Shown here piece by piece: positions 9,188 through 17,052 of a stretch of 64,000 nt of DNA. Both the position numbers and the translations under genes were made by a program. The notes below the pieces were generated by a model. That model saw only the letters and a list, made by a program, of their open reading frames with translations, did not search any database and was not told the DNA's origin. The DNA is taken from contig MOEB01000013.1 in NCBI GenBank assembly GCA_001939945.1, forward strand, positions 1-64,000, written 5' to 3'. The first letter of the stretch is position 1. Each line of letters starts with the position of its first letter. The stretch comes from Aerophototrophica crusticola. Lineage in GTDB: Bacteria; Pseudomonadota; Alphaproteobacteria; Azospirillales; Azospirillaceae.

Positions 9188-9346
9188 CTACACCCGCGGC
9201 GTGTCGCTGGTGCTGGCGAAGACGCTGTGCAGGAACCAGGCGAGCATGGTGCCCAGCAGCATCAGCCCGCCCCACTGCCGCTCCACTGTGGACAGGGCGG
9301 CGGCGGCGGCGATCAGGGCGCCATAGATCAACAGGGTGCGCTTCAT
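9188..9346 (-). CDS. Small membrane protein, 52 residues
   Basis: The sequence runs MKRTLLIYGALIAAAAALST, then VERQWGGLMLLGTMLAWFLH and SVFASTSDTPRV. It has two short hydrophobic segments with a polar turn, so it is a plausible inner-membrane miniprotein. There is no strong ribosome binding site and I do not recognise a family. It lies between argJ and the nnrU/globin group, in the same direction as both. Confidence 0.45.
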   Translation of the reverse strand: MKRTLLIYGALIAAAAALSTVERQWGGLMLLGTMLAWFLHSVFASTSDTPRV

Positions 9347-9447
9347 CGGTCAGGTATCCCATGCGTTCGCGCAAGGCCGGCCGCGGCTCTGGCGGCACCG
9401 GTCCTGGCGCGGGGTGTCACTGTCAGGGTTCAGCGGGCCCGGGGGCC

Positions 9448-9861
9448 TCAGGCATGGGAAAGGGAAGGCGGCCCGGTGGGCTGGCGCGGGCCCGTGCGCA
9501 CCGGTCGGGGGACCAGGTCTGGCGTAGCGGGCCAGGGGGTGGCGGCCGGCAGGGCAGGGGCAAAGGTGTGGTCACCGGCCGGCAGGGTGGCATCCGGGCC
9601 GGACGGCGGGGCCGGGGGCACCTCCCGCCGGGACTCGGCGGTGGCCGTGGCGACGGCCAGGGCCCGGCCCGCCTCCGCCCCGTCGCTGGCGGCGGCCCGC
9701 GGACCCTCGAGCGACAATGGCCCGGCGGGGCCCAGCCCCTGCCCGCCCACCAGGGCCAGCAACAGGGCGAACAGGCCCAGCATGAACCCCTCCGCCGGCC
9801 AACGCTCCGCCGGCCGCGCGGGCGGCAGGGGTTCGGGGCAGGGGTGCAAGGGCTCGGTCAC
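9448..9861 (-). CDS. Hypothetical single-pass membrane protein, Pro/Ala-rich tail
   Basis: 137 residues: a short proline-rich N-terminus, one clear transmembrane segment (GFMLGLFALLLALVGGQGL, about residues 25-43), and a low-complexity Ala/Pro tail. It begins 67 bp after the truncated haemoglobin gene on the same strand, so it may be cotranscribed. The composition makes chance coding possible at this GC content. No function can be assigned. Confidence 0.4.
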   Translation of the reverse strand: MTEPLHPCPEPLPPARPAERWPAEGFMLGLFALLLALVGGQGLGPAGPLSLEGPRAAASDGAEAGRALAVATATAESRREVPPAPPSGPDATLPAGDHTFAPALPAATPWPATPDLVPRPVRTGPRQPTGPPSLSHA

Positions 9862-9928
9862 GGGGGCTCCGGCGGTCGGGGGCGGATGGCCCCGGGCGTC
9901 CTCGGGATATGTAAGAAGGCGGGGCGGC

Positions 9929-10327
9929 TTACGCCAGACCCTGTTCGCGTGCCATGGCGATGCCCTGCATCAGGGCCGCGGCCATGCGCTCCGCCTTTTC
10001 CTGGAACTGGGCGGCGGCCTCGGGCACGTACAGGCTGGCCGCCGTCTCCGCGAACAGGGCCAGCCAGCGGCGGAAATGGTCGGGGCCCAGGCCGGGCAGC
10101 ATGGCGTGCGCCTGCATGGGCCGGCCGCCATAGCGCCCCGTCGCCAGCATCACCGACGACCAGAAGGCATGGACCTTAAGAAGGTGGTGTTTCCAGGCCT
10201 CGTCATCCGTGCCCACGGCCTGCTCGAAGACGGGGCCCAGCAGCGGGTCGTAGCGGGCCTTGTCATAGAAGGCGATCACCAGGTCGGCGATGGACTCGTC
10301 GTCGATGGTCTCGAAACGCTCGGTCAT
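9929..10327 (-). CDS. Group III truncated haemoglobin
   Basis: 132 residues with the group III truncated globin pattern: an N-terminal IADLVIAFYDKARYDPLLGP, then WKHHLLKVHAFWSSVMLATG, RYGGRPMQAH and LPGLGPDHFRRWLALF. The histidine in MQAHAMLPGL is the likely proximal haem ligand. Group III globins bind oxygen and nitric oxide with little-understood roles. It starts three bases after nnrU ends, so the two genes are almost certainly one transcript, which supports a nitrogen-oxide role. Confidence 0.93.
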   Translation of the reverse strand: MTERFETIDDESIADLVIAFYDKARYDPLLGPVFEQAVGTDDEAWKHHLLKVHAFWSSVMLATGRYGGRPMQAHAMLPGLGPDHFRRWLALFAETAASLYVPEAAAQFQEKAERMAAALMQGIAMAREQGLA

Positions 10328-10330
10328 GGC

Positions 10331-10909
10331 TCAGGTCCGGAGATAGGCGGCGGGGGCGACCCCCAGCGCCAGGGGATGCAGGGCCAGCAGCCCGGCCCAC
10401 AGGGCCAGCGTCGCCGCCGGCCGCCACAGGCCGATGCCGCGCCAGTCCACCCGCGTCGGGTGGGGCGGCGCCAGGGCCAGGTTCTTGCGCAGGGAGCCCA
10501 GCCCGATCAGGGCGAAGCCGGCGAACACCACGGCGCCCCGCGCGTCCGACACGGCGAACAGGTGCAGCAGGGCCCACAGGGTCACGCCCACGCTGCCCGG
10601 CGCCCGCACCAGCGTGTGGATGCCGCCCTCCCTGGTGGTCACCCGCGCCAGCATCAGGAACAGGGGTACCGGCATCAGCAGCACCGCCGCCCGTTTCCAG
10701 CCCAACCCCAAGTCCAGGGGCGACGGCGCCGGGTCGGTGGCCTGCCAGGCCCAGACCAGGAAGACCAGCGCGCCCAGCGACAGGGCGGAATAGGCCGCCA
10801 TGTAGGGCCCACGCCCCATGGCCGCCATCAACCGCGGCTTCACCCCCGGCCACCCCGGCCCCAGATGGCTGGCCGCCATCAGCAACGTCGCGCCCACCAA
10901 CGCGCCCAT
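10331..10909 (-). CDS. nnrU: NnrU-family membrane protein
   Basis: 192 residues with about five transmembrane helices. The opening MGALVGATLLMAASHLGPGW (short first helix, S/G-H pair), an Arg-containing loop, then RGPYMAAYSALSLGALVFLV and the LVRAPGSVGVTLWALLHLF block are typical of NnrU. NnrU was described in denitrifiers near nitric-oxide reductase genes and is related to the NnrU/MddA group of membrane methyltransferases. Here it precedes a truncated haemoglobin rather than nor genes. Confidence 0.9.
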   Translation of the reverse strand: MGALVGATLLMAASHLGPGWPGVKPRLMAAMGRGPYMAAYSALSLGALVFLVWAWQATDPAPSPLDLGLGWKRAAVLLMPVPLFLMLARVTTREGGIHTLVRAPGSVGVTLWALLHLFAVSDARGAVVFAGFALIGLGSLRKNLALAPPHPTRVDWRGIGLWRPAATLALWAGLLALHPLALGVAPAAYLRT

Positions 10910-11023
10910 GATCCCTGTCCCTTCGGTTCCCGCGACCAGCTAGGCCTTTCCGGGTCGGGTGGGAAGCCGCGCATGGTCGCAGGGGATGGTTGTCACGGGG
11001 GTGGTGCGGCGGGGAGGTGTTTG

Positions 11024-11218
11024 GGGAAAACGGATTTGAACGGATCAAGACGGATTGGAACGGTAAGGTCGGGCGCGAGACATGCCGCTTGCTTTGCCGA
11101 GATTGGAAACTGATCGCGCCGCAGGCGTAGCCATCCTGACTGCTGGGGCAACGCACGTCCCCAGGCAGGATGGAACTACCGTCTTCATCCGTTCCGATCC
11201 GTCCAAATCCGTTTTCCC
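11024..11218. repeat. 195-bp inverted-repeat element with 10-bp iterated arms (MITE-like)
   Basis: The two 40-bp arms are inverted copies. The left arm starts GGGAAAACGGATTTGAACGG and carries ACGGAT every 10 bp. The right arm ends with TCCGTTTTCCC and carries ATCCGT with the same 10-bp spacing. The centre holds a second, imperfect hairpin at 11131-11173 (CCATCCTG with CAGGATGG). It lies between the start of nnrU and the end of the SDR gene. I see no open frame inside and no obvious target-site duplication. Confidence 0.7.
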
Positions 11219-11277
11219 GACCCACGCCTCGACACGGGAGCGGTCCCCGGAAAGGACCGCCCCCGCACCGACAAGCC

Positions 11278-12027
11278 TTACGCCTCCATCCCGCCATCCA
11301 CGTCCAGCGCCACGCCGGTGATGTAGCTGGCGGCGGGGCTGGCCAGGAACAGGATGGCGGCGGCCACCTCCTCCGGCTTGCCATAGCGCTGCATGGCCGT
11401 CAGGGGACGGACCACACTGGCCAGGTCGCCATCGGCCGGGTTCATGTCCGTGTCGATGGGGCCGGGCTGCACCACGTTCACCCGGATGCCCCGGGGCGCC
11501 AGGTCTCGGGCCCAGCCGCGGCTCAGGTTGGCGACGGCGGCCTTGCTGGCGGCATAGGCGCTGACCCCCGCCAGCGGCACCCGGCGGCCCAGCACGCTGC
11601 CTGTCGTGACGATGGCCCCGCCTTCGGGCAGCAGCGGGACGGCGGCCTTCACCGCGGCCTGCACCGCCACGACATTGATGGTCCACTGGCGTAGGGACTC
11701 CGCCTCGTCCATCTGGTCCACCGGCCCGCCCAGGAAGACGCCGGCGTTGTTGACCAGGATGTCCAGCCGGCCGAAGGCGGCGTGCACCGCCCGCACCAGC
11801 TCCGCCACCGCGGCCGGGTCGGCGGAGTCCGCGCGATAGGCGGTCACCTCCGCGCCCTTGCCGCGCAGCTCCGCCACAAGCGCCTCGGCAGCCCCGGCAG
11901 AGGCGGCATAGCTGAAGGCCACCGCCGCCCCCTTGGCGGCCAGGGCCCGCACCGTTGCCGCGCCGATGCCGCGGCTGCCGCCCGTCACCAGGGCCACCTT
12001 GCCCGCGAACTCAAGCTCTGCACCCAT
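11278..12027 (-). CDS. SDR-family NAD(P)-dependent oxidoreductase
   Basis: A classical short-chain dehydrogenase of 249 residues: cofactor loop TGGSRGIG (15-22), NNAG (93-96), catalytic Ser143, and YAASK with Tyr158 and Lys162. GARY-type basic residues suggest NADPH, but this is not certain. ATG 12027 is preferred because GGAGG lies six bases upstream; an in-frame ATG two codons earlier overlaps that site. It is divergent from a TetR regulator with two palindromic operators between them, so it is probably that regulator's target. The substrate is unknown. Confidence 0.93.
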   Translation of the reverse strand: MGAELEFAGKVALVTGGSRGIGAATVRALAAKGAAVAFSYAASAGAAEALVAELRGKGAEVTAYRADSADPAAVAELVRAVHAAFGRLDILVNNAGVFLGGPVDQMDEAESLRQWTINVVAVQAAVKAAVPLLPEGGAIVTTGSVLGRRVPLAGVSAYAASKAAVANLSRGWARDLAPRGIRVNVVQPGPIDTDMNPADGDLASVVRPLTAMQRYGKPEEVAAAILFLASPAASYITGVALDVDGGMEA

Positions 12028-12076
12028 CTTCATCCTCCATGGCTTGTCGCCGGAACCTGTCCCGGTGCGTCATATG

Positions 12077-12088
12077 TACCGGTCGGTA
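12077..12088. promoter_or_regulatory. Palindromic operator 1 (TACCGGTCGGTA)
   Basis: A perfect 5-2-5 palindrome, TACCG-GT-CGGTA, about 50 bp upstream of the SDR start. It shares the GT centre and C(C/T)G..C(G/A)G arms of the second site at 12128. TetR-family binding is inferred from the sequence and position. Confidence 0.6.
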
Positions 12089-12127
12089 TGAAAATCGGCA
12101 CGTTGTACCCTGTCGTCAAGAGAATTA

Positions 12128-12143
12128 TATACTGGTCAGTATA
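12128..12143. promoter_or_regulatory. Palindromic operator 2 (TATACTGGTCAGTATA)
   Basis: A perfect 7-2-7 palindrome directly upstream of the Shine-Dalgarno site of the tetR-like gene. Its centre is 53 bp, about five helical turns, from operator 1. Binding here would block tetR-like transcription, giving autorepression. Confidence 0.65.
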
Positions 12144-12158
12144 AAAGGAGGGATTGCC

Positions 12159-12761
12159 ATGCCCCGGGGTCGCCCCCGGCAGTTCGACGCGGACGCGGCC
12201 CTGGACCGCGCGCTGGAGGTTTTCTGGCGCAAGGGCTTCGACGGCGCGTCCCTGACCGACCTGACCGAGGCCATGGGCATCAACCGCCCCAGCCTGTATG
12301 CCTGTTACGGCGACAAGGCCGCCCTGTTCGAGAAGGCGGTGGACCGCTACCTGTCGGGTCCCGCGGCCCCGGGCCTGCGCCTGCTGGCGGCGGCACCGAC
12401 GGCGCGGGACGGGGTGGCCGCCCTGCTGGCCGCCTCTGCCGCGGCGCTGGCCGCGCCCGGTAACCAGCCGACGGGCTGCCTGCTGGTCCACGGCGCCCTG
12501 TCCGGCAGCGGGGAATGCGCGGGCGTGGAGGACATGCTGGCCGCCAAGCGCGCCGGCACGGAAAGGGCCATCCGCGCCCGGATCGAGCGGGGCCTCGCCG
12601 ATGGGGACGTGCCCGCAGGGACGGACGCCGCCACCCTGGCCCGCTTCTATGCCACCGTGCTGAACGGCCTGGCGGTGCAGGCCCGCGGCGGCGCCACGGC
12701 GGCGGACCTGGAGGCCGTGGCCGGGATGGCCATGGCGGCTTGGCCGGCGGGGACGGGCTGA
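12159..12761 (+). CDS. TetR/AcrR-family transcriptional regulator
   Basis: 200 residues beginning MPRGRPRQFDADAALDRALE, then the helix-turn-helix around FDGASLTDLTEAMGINRPSL and the conserved YACYGDKAALFEKAVDRY. The C-terminal ligand domain resembles that of YcdC/AcuR-type regulators (GCLLVHGALS). The start is fixed by AAAGGAGGGA seven bases upstream. It is divergent from the SDR gene, and the two palindromes in the 131-bp gap are likely its operators. The inducer is unknown. Confidence 0.95.
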   Translation: MPRGRPRQFDADAALDRALEVFWRKGFDGASLTDLTEAMGINRPSLYACYGDKAALFEKAVDRYLSGPAAPGLRLLAAAPTARDGVAALLAASAAALAAPGNQPTGCLLVHGALSGSGECAGVEDMLAAKRAGTERAIRARIERGLADGDVPAGTDAATLARFYATVLNGLAVQARGGATAADLEAVAGMAMAAWPAGTG

Positions 12762-12919
12762 GCGGGCGCGCCTTGGGCACGATGGCCCGCCCCGGCTGTT
12801 GGGCCGGACCGGTTGGTTCTCCGCCGCGGACCCTTTGCGTTGCGCGCGCGGCTTCAATAGGATTGTGACACCCCCCAACCCTTTGCCTGGTCAACGATCG
12901 GGCCGACTCGGGACAGGCC

Positions 12920-13870
12920 ATGCCGCGCGGTGACCTTTTCTCCCCCCTCGACCCCTACCAGACCGGGCGCCTGAGGGTCAGCGACCTGCACACGCTGTAT
13001 TGGGAGCAGTGCGGCAATCCCAACGGGATGCCCGTGGTGTTCCTGCATGGCGGCCCGGGTGCCGGCGCCTCGCCCACCCACCGGCGCTTCTTCGACCCCA
13101 CCTTCTACCGCATCGTCATCCTGGACCAGCGCGGCTCCGGCCGGTCCACGCCGCTGGGGGAGGTGCGGGAGAACGACATCCCCCATCTGGTCGCGGACCT
13201 GGAGTTGCTGCGCGGCCAGCTTGGCATCCAGCGCTGGATGGTGTTCGGCGGCAGCTGGGGCTCCACCCTGGCGCTGGCCTATGCCCAGGCCCACCCGGAA
13301 CGGGTGATCGGCCTGGTGCTGCGCGGCATCTTCCTGATGCGCAAGCGGGAGATCGACTGGTTCCTGTACGAGATGCGGACCATCTTCCCGGAGGCCTGGG
13401 CCAACTTCGCCGGCTACATCCCGCCGTCGGAACAGCACGACCTGCTGGAGGCCTACTGGAAGCGCCTGTCAGACCCCAACCCCGCCGTGCGCATGCAGGC
13501 CGCCCGGATCTGGAGCGTGTATGAGGGCGCCTGCTCCACCCTGCTGCCCAGCCCGGAACTGGTCAGCGCGTCGGGGGAGGACACCCATGCCCTCGGCCTC
13601 GCCCGGATCGAGGCGCACTATTTCCGCAACAACCGGCTGACCCCGGAATCCAAGCTGCTGGACGACGTGCACCGCATCCGCCACATCCCCGCGGTGATTG
13701 TGCAGGGGCGCTACGACATCGTCTGCCCCATCCGCACGGCGGATGAGTTGCACCGCGCCTGGCCGGAGGCGGACTACATCGTCGTCCCCGACGCCGGCCA
13801 CAGCGCCATGGAACCCGGCGTGCGCGCCGCGCTGGTGCAGGCGACGGAACGGTTCAAGACGCTGGCGTGA
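12920..13870 (+). CDS. pip: Prolyl aminopeptidase (proline iminopeptidase)
   Basis: A 316-residue alpha/beta hydrolase that releases N-terminal proline from peptides. It has the family's oxyanion-hole segment FLHGGPGAGASPTHRRFFD, the nucleophile elbow GGSWGS (catalytic Ser), LDQRGSGRS, an Asp in the QGRYDIVCP segment and the His in DAGHSAMEP. The length fits the S33 family. It stands alone, followed by a REP-like repeat. Confidence 0.96.
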   Translation: MPRGDLFSPLDPYQTGRLRVSDLHTLYWEQCGNPNGMPVVFLHGGPGAGASPTHRRFFDPTFYRIVILDQRGSGRSTPLGEVRENDIPHLVADLELLRGQLGIQRWMVFGGSWGSTLALAYAQAHPERVIGLVLRGIFLMRKREIDWFLYEMRTIFPEAWANFAGYIPPSEQHDLLEAYWKRLSDPNPAVRMQAARIWSVYEGACSTLLPSPELVSASGEDTHALGLARIEAHYFRNNRLTPESKLLDDVHRIRHIPAVIVQGRYDIVCPIRTADELHRAWPEADYIVVPDAGHSAMEPGVRAALVQATERFKTLA

Positions 13871-13875
13871 GGTAT

Positions 13876-13943
13876 GTCGGGGTTCCCGTTGGTCACCCCG
13901 ACCTACGCCGTAGGTCGCGGGTGAGCGAAGCGAAACCCGACAT
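13876..13943. repeat. REP-like palindromic repeat
   Basis: It has a GTCGGGGT/ACCCCGAC palindrome, then CGACCTAC-GCC-GTAGGTCG, then GGGTGAGCGAAGCGAAACCC. It sits between the convergent pip and isomerase genes and shares pieces with the elements at 1993 and 4899. Confidence 0.7.
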
Positions 13944-13957
13944 CACAAGCACACCGC

Positions 13958-14599
13958 TCACCCCGCCGCCTTCGCCTCCGCCACCGCCTGCCGCAGCAGG
14001 GCCAAGCGGTCGTTGCCGAACACCATCTCCGTCGTGCCGTCCGGGCGGTGCACCACGAAGCTGGGGGCGCCGAAGCAGCCGGCCTTCAGGGCGGCCTGGA
14101 TGTTCTCCTCCAGCAGGCGGGCGGTCTCCGCCTCCTCCAGGGCTGGCTTGAACAGGTGCGGCTCGATGCCGGCGGTGTCGTTGGCGATGGACAGGCACAG
14201 GGCGTCGTCCGCCGGGCTCCTGCCCTCCACGAAAAGGGCCTTCATCAACGCCCGGGCGAAGACCTGCCCCGCGTCGAACCGCCGGGCGGCCACGCAGGCC
14301 AGGGCCAGCCGCTTCGGGTCGGGGATGGTCACGTCCGCGTGGTTGCGGAACGGCACCTTGTACAGCCGGGACCAGCGCTGCAGGTCCGTGACGCGGTAGG
14401 CGGGTTCGTACTGGCCGGAATGGGGCGTGGCCAGGCTGGGGTCATAGCCCGCCGCCTTGGCCAGCAGCCGGGCCGACAGGGGCACCCAGTCCACCCGGCA
14501 CCCCGTCTCCACCTGCAACGCCATCATCTGGGTGCCGGCCAGGTAGCAATAGGGGCTGGCCGGGCTGAAATAGAACTCGACGCGGATGGGGGCGGGCAT
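13958..14599 (-). CDS. 2-hydroxychromene-2-carboxylate isomerase / DsbA-like thioredoxin-fold protein
   Basis: 213 residues with a kappa-class GST/DsbA fold: VEFYFSPASPYCYLA at the N-terminus (Ser in place of the thioredoxin CxxC), a helical insertion, and the C-terminal GCFGAPSFVV with cis-Pro. The HCCA-isomerase family uses glutathione to isomerise hydroxychromene carboxylates in naphthalene degradation. No degradation genes are nearby, so the true substrate may differ. ATG 14599 is chosen because the upstream extension lacks family features. Confidence 0.88.
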   Translation of the reverse strand: MPAPIRVEFYFSPASPYCYLAGTQMMALQVETGCRVDWVPLSARLLAKAAGYDPSLATPHSGQYEPAYRVTDLQRWSRLYKVPFRNHADVTIPDPKRLALACVAARRFDAGQVFARALMKALFVEGRSPADDALCLSIANDTAGIEPHLFKPALEEAETARLLEENIQAALKAGCFGAPSFVVHRPDGTTEMVFGNDRLALLRQAVAEAKAAG

Positions 14600-14745
14600 G
14601 GTCCTGCGCTTCCGGGGTGTTGGTGGTCCCACAAGCCTTGCCAGGAACGGCCCCCCGCTGGCAAGCCCCCGGGCCCGGGCGGGCGTTGACAACGGCCCCC
14701 CGCATCCCCAAGCCTTTAGGGGACACGGCGAAAGGGGGCAGGGCC

Positions 14746-15093
14746 ATGGCTTACCGCGAATATGATGTCAGCAGCCGGAGCGAGGGCCTGCGCAACGCCG
14801 CGCTGGTGGCCTGGATCTGCTACGCGGTGGGCCTGCTCTCCTCCTGGCTGACGGGGCCAATCGGCTTTGTCGTCGCCCTGGTGAAGCGGGGCGACTCGGT
14901 CGGCACCGTGTATGAAAGCCACTTCAACGCCGTCATCCGCAGCGGCATCATCTGCTTCATCGGCTATACGCTGGGCTGGATCACGGTCTGGATCGGCATC
15001 GGCTTCGTGATCCTGTTCGCCGTCTGGCTCTACAACGTCTATGTGGTCATCCGCGGCTTCATGCGGCTGATGGAACGGCGGCCTTACGATTAA
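14746..15093 (+). CDS. Integral membrane protein, DUF4870-like (COG3671 type)
   Basis: 115 residues with three predicted transmembrane segments (AALVAWICYAVGLLSSWL, the segment around IICFIGYTLGWITVWIGIGF, and the ILFAVWLYNVYVVI end). The start at 14746 has AAAGGGGGCAGG upstream. It resembles small uncharacterised membrane proteins of the COG3671/DUF4870 group. No operon partner is visible. Confidence 0.8.
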   Translation: MAYREYDVSSRSEGLRNAALVAWICYAVGLLSSWLTGPIGFVVALVKRGDSVGTVYESHFNAVIRSGIICFIGYTLGWITVWIGIGFVILFAVWLYNVYVVIRGFMRLMERRPYD

Positions 15094-15098
15094 GTGTT

Positions 15099-15172
15099 CC
15101 TCAGGCGCCGGCACAGGCTCCGCCTGCTTGGCTTACGCGACCACGGGGTCGCGCGGCGGCAGTCGCCGCCGG
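15099..15172. repeat. Modular repeat TCAGGCGCCGG...GCTTGGCTTACGCG
   Basis: Three small hairpins in series: CAGGC-TCCGC-type arms, GCGACC-ACGG-GGTCGC, and CGGCGGC-AGT-CGCCGCCG. TCAGGCGCC and CTTGGCT(T/C)ACGCG also occur at 26051-26170, and the second string also at 9090. Confidence 0.65.
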
Positions 15173-15200
15173 GGCGGTTCCCGGTTGGCCGGCAACCGCC

Positions 15201-15590
15201 CTATCCCACCGCCCAGGCCACCCCGGCGACGATCCACAGGCCCAAGGCCACCAGCGCGGCCAGCTCCGCATGCTGGAACAGGCTGTCACGCAGCGCCTCC
15301 CCTACCAGCCGCTGGGCCACCTCGTCCGGCAGGCCGGTCTTCCGGTCCAGCATGATGAAGACCTCGGTCCGGCGGTAGGGGCGGGCCGTGGCGCGCCCGG
15401 CCATCAAGGCCAGGGTCATGGCCATCAGGCTGCACAGGATGGCGCCGGACTTGGCGGCCACGAAGGGGTCGAAGCTCAACCCCACCACCATGCAGAAGAT
15501 GCCAAGCCCGGCGAAGCCGCAGCCCCGCCGCACCGACAGGTCCGCACACCGCCGGATCGTCTCCATCCGCTCCACCGCACCCTCCATCAT
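15201..15590 (-). CDS. Hypothetical membrane protein
   Basis: About 129 residues with hydrophobic segments GFAGLGIFCMVVGLSF, AILCSLMAMTLALMAG and the C-terminal ELAALVALGLWIVAGVAWAV. A soluble loop between them contains TGLPDEVAQRLVGEALRDSL. The start may be ATG 15590 or ATG 15566. I do not recognise a family. It lies just downstream of hicB on the same strand. Confidence 0.7.
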   Translation of the reverse strand: MMEGAVERMETIRRCADLSVRRGCGFAGLGIFCMVVGLSFDPFVAAKSGAILCSLMAMTLALMAGRATARPYRRTEVFIMLDRKTGLPDEVAQRLVGEALRDSLFQHAELAALVALGLWIVAGVAWAVG

Positions 15591-15659
15591 CGTGACGGGG
15601 CTGTGCAACAGTTCGGAACAGGATGTATCGCGCCGATGGCTTGGCGCCAGGGTGAATCG

Positions 15660-16058
15660 TCAGGCGGCGTCCGACATCAGCTTCTTCGCTGCCCGGACCA
15701 GCAGGCCGGACCGGGTGAAGCCCTCCCGCGCCGCGAAGCGGTCGATCTCCGCCAGCACGTCGGTGGGGATGGTGATGTTGACCCGCGCCGTTTCTTGCCG
15801 CGCGGTGGTGAGCGGGACCAGCGCGACCACGGCGCCCGCGAATTCCGGCAGGGCCGACACCGTATCCAGGCTGGACGGGGCGGGCAGGGTCTCACCGTCC
15901 TCCGCCATGCCGCGGGCGTGGAAGGACAAGGCCTCCTCCGCCAGGGCCCGCGCGTCGTCCAGGGTCCGCCCAGCCGTGACGCAGCCCGGGAAGTCCGGGA
16001 AGGACACACCATAGTCGCTGTCCGGGTCCTTGTGGATCAGGGCGATGTAGTGGGGCAT
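15660..16058 (-). CDS. hicB: HicB-family antitoxin
   Basis: 132 residues. The N-terminal RNase-H-like HicB domain reads IALIHKDPDSDYGVSFPDFP followed by GC, and the C-terminus has a ribbon-helix-helix DNA-binding domain (VNITIPTDVLAEIDRFAARE). It neutralises HicA and probably represses its own operon. It follows hicA by 11 bp. Confidence 0.95.
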   Translation of the reverse strand: MPHYIALIHKDPDSDYGVSFPDFPGCVTAGRTLDDARALAEEALSFHARGMAEDGETLPAPSSLDTVSALPEFAGAVVALVPLTTARQETARVNITIPTDVLAEIDRFAAREGFTRSGLLVRAAKKLMSDAA

Positions 16059-16069
16059 GGCGTCCGTCC

Positions 16070-16258
16070 TCAGCGCAGGCGCAAACCGGCCTGCTTCTCG
16101 ATGCTCAGCAGCGTCTTCAGCGGCACGTCCCGCTTGGGGTGCGGGACCGTGACCCGGCCCTTCTTGGTCGGGTGCTTGAACTGCACGTGGCTGCCCTCCT
16201 GCCCGACCTGGAACCAGCCGTCCGCCTTCAAGGCGGTGATGATCTCACGGCTCCTCAT
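16070..16258 (-). CDS. hicA: HicA-family mRNA interferase toxin
   Basis: 62 residues starting MRSREIITALKADGW, with the dsRBD-like fold and catalytic His in QEGSHVQFKHP, then the family motif VTVPHPKRDVPLKTLLSIEK. HicA cleaves mRNAs during translation stress. An upstream in-frame start (16285) adds nine residues; ATG 16258 fits the family. The toxin-first gene order is standard for hicAB. Confidence 0.94.
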   Translation of the reverse strand: MRSREIITALKADGWFQVGQEGSHVQFKHPTKKGRVTVPHPKRDVPLKTLLSIEKQAGLRLR

Positions 16259-16292
16259 GATGTGTATCCACACACACGCTGGCAAGGGTCGA

Positions 16293-16607
16293 TCACAGCC
16301 GCGCCGCCGTCAGCAGCGCCGGCAGGGTCAGCAGCACGGCCCCGCCCAGCCAGATGGTCAGCGAGGTGCCGTCGCTGTCCTTCAGCCCCCGCACCCGCTC
16401 ATAGATGGCGGCGGGGACGCCGGACAGCATCACCGTCAGGGCCGAGAGCAGCAGGGAAGAGGCGTAGAACATCACCGGCCCGGTGCGGGGCAGCAGTTCC
16501 GGCATCCAGACCGGCGACAAGGCCAGCACCAGCAGCAGGGCGGGGGAGAAGATGCCGTTGATGACCGCGACGAAGGCGATGGCGATGGCAAGGTGGCGGC
16601 GTTCCAT
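16293..16607 (-). CDS. Hypothetical membrane protein, 104 residues
   Basis: Three hydrophobic segments: LAIAIAFVAVINGIFSPALL, VMFYASSLLLSALTVMLSG and a C-terminal TIWLGGAVLLTLPALLT. Its ATG overlaps the stop of the preceding membrane-protein gene by one base (TGATG-type coupling), so the pair is translated together. The family is unknown. It lies downstream of the symporter genes beyond a strong terminator. Confidence 0.75.
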   Translation of the reverse strand: MERRHLAIAIAFVAVINGIFSPALLLVLALSPVWMPELLPRTGPVMFYASSLLLSALTVMLSGVPAAIYERVRGLKDSDGTSLTIWLGGAVLLTLPALLTAARL

Positions 16608-16975
16608 CAGCGGGTCCCTCCCGGGGCTGCGGGGGCCGTGGCGGCGGGGGGCTGGCCCAACGGCAGGCTGCCCAGGCTGGGCGCCAGGCCGGCGGCGAAC
16701 ATTACGGTGAAGAAGGCGAACCGCGCCAGGAACAGCCACAGGGTCGCCAGCAGCGGCAGCAGGATGAAGGGCACCACCCGTGGCGTCAGCCAACCCGTGG
16801 CCTTCACCGGCCAGGCGGTGACCAGGACGAAGAAGCGCCAGATGTAGTTGCCCGAGTCGGGCGGCAGGATGAAGGACAGCACGAACCGGCCGAGGCAGGT
16901 CCAGGCCAGAAGGGACAGGGCATAGGTCCCCAGCCAGAAGGGCAGGTGGGCCCAATAGAAGGCGGCGTGTTCCAT
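16607..16975 (-). CDS. Hypothetical membrane protein, YggT-like
   Basis: 122 residues with segments WLGTYALSLLAWTCLGRFVL, FFVLVTAWPVKATGWLTPRV and VPFILLPLLATLWLFLARFA, then a Pro/Ala tail. The arrangement of a helix, a GRFVLSF segment and a PV-x(n)-TP loop recalls YggT-family proteins, but this is weak. It is translationally coupled to the gene ending at 16293. Confidence 0.72.
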   Translation of the reverse strand: MEHAAFYWAHLPFWLGTYALSLLAWTCLGRFVLSFILPPDSGNYIWRFFVLVTAWPVKATGWLTPRVVPFILLPLLATLWLFLARFAFFTVMFAAGLAPSLGSLPLGQPPAATAPAAPGGTR

Positions 16976-16998
16976 GATCTCCCGGGCTCGGTTCCGGC

Positions 16999-17029
16999 AA
17001 AAAAAGGGCCTGCCGGTCAGGGCAGGCCC
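16999..17029 (-). terminator. Rho-independent terminator after the symporter gene
   Basis: Read on the minus strand: GGGCCTGCC, loop CTGACC, GGCAGGCCC, then seven T. It lies 24 bp after the symporter stop. Confidence 0.92.
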
Positions 17030-17052
17030 GCGTCAGTCATGTGTTCAAGGGA

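Noticed and set aside
7763-11113. A 1116-codon plus-strand open frame over argJ and the globin genes
   Set aside because: Antisense to argJ, truncated haemoglobin and nnrU, low-complexity translation and no start signal.
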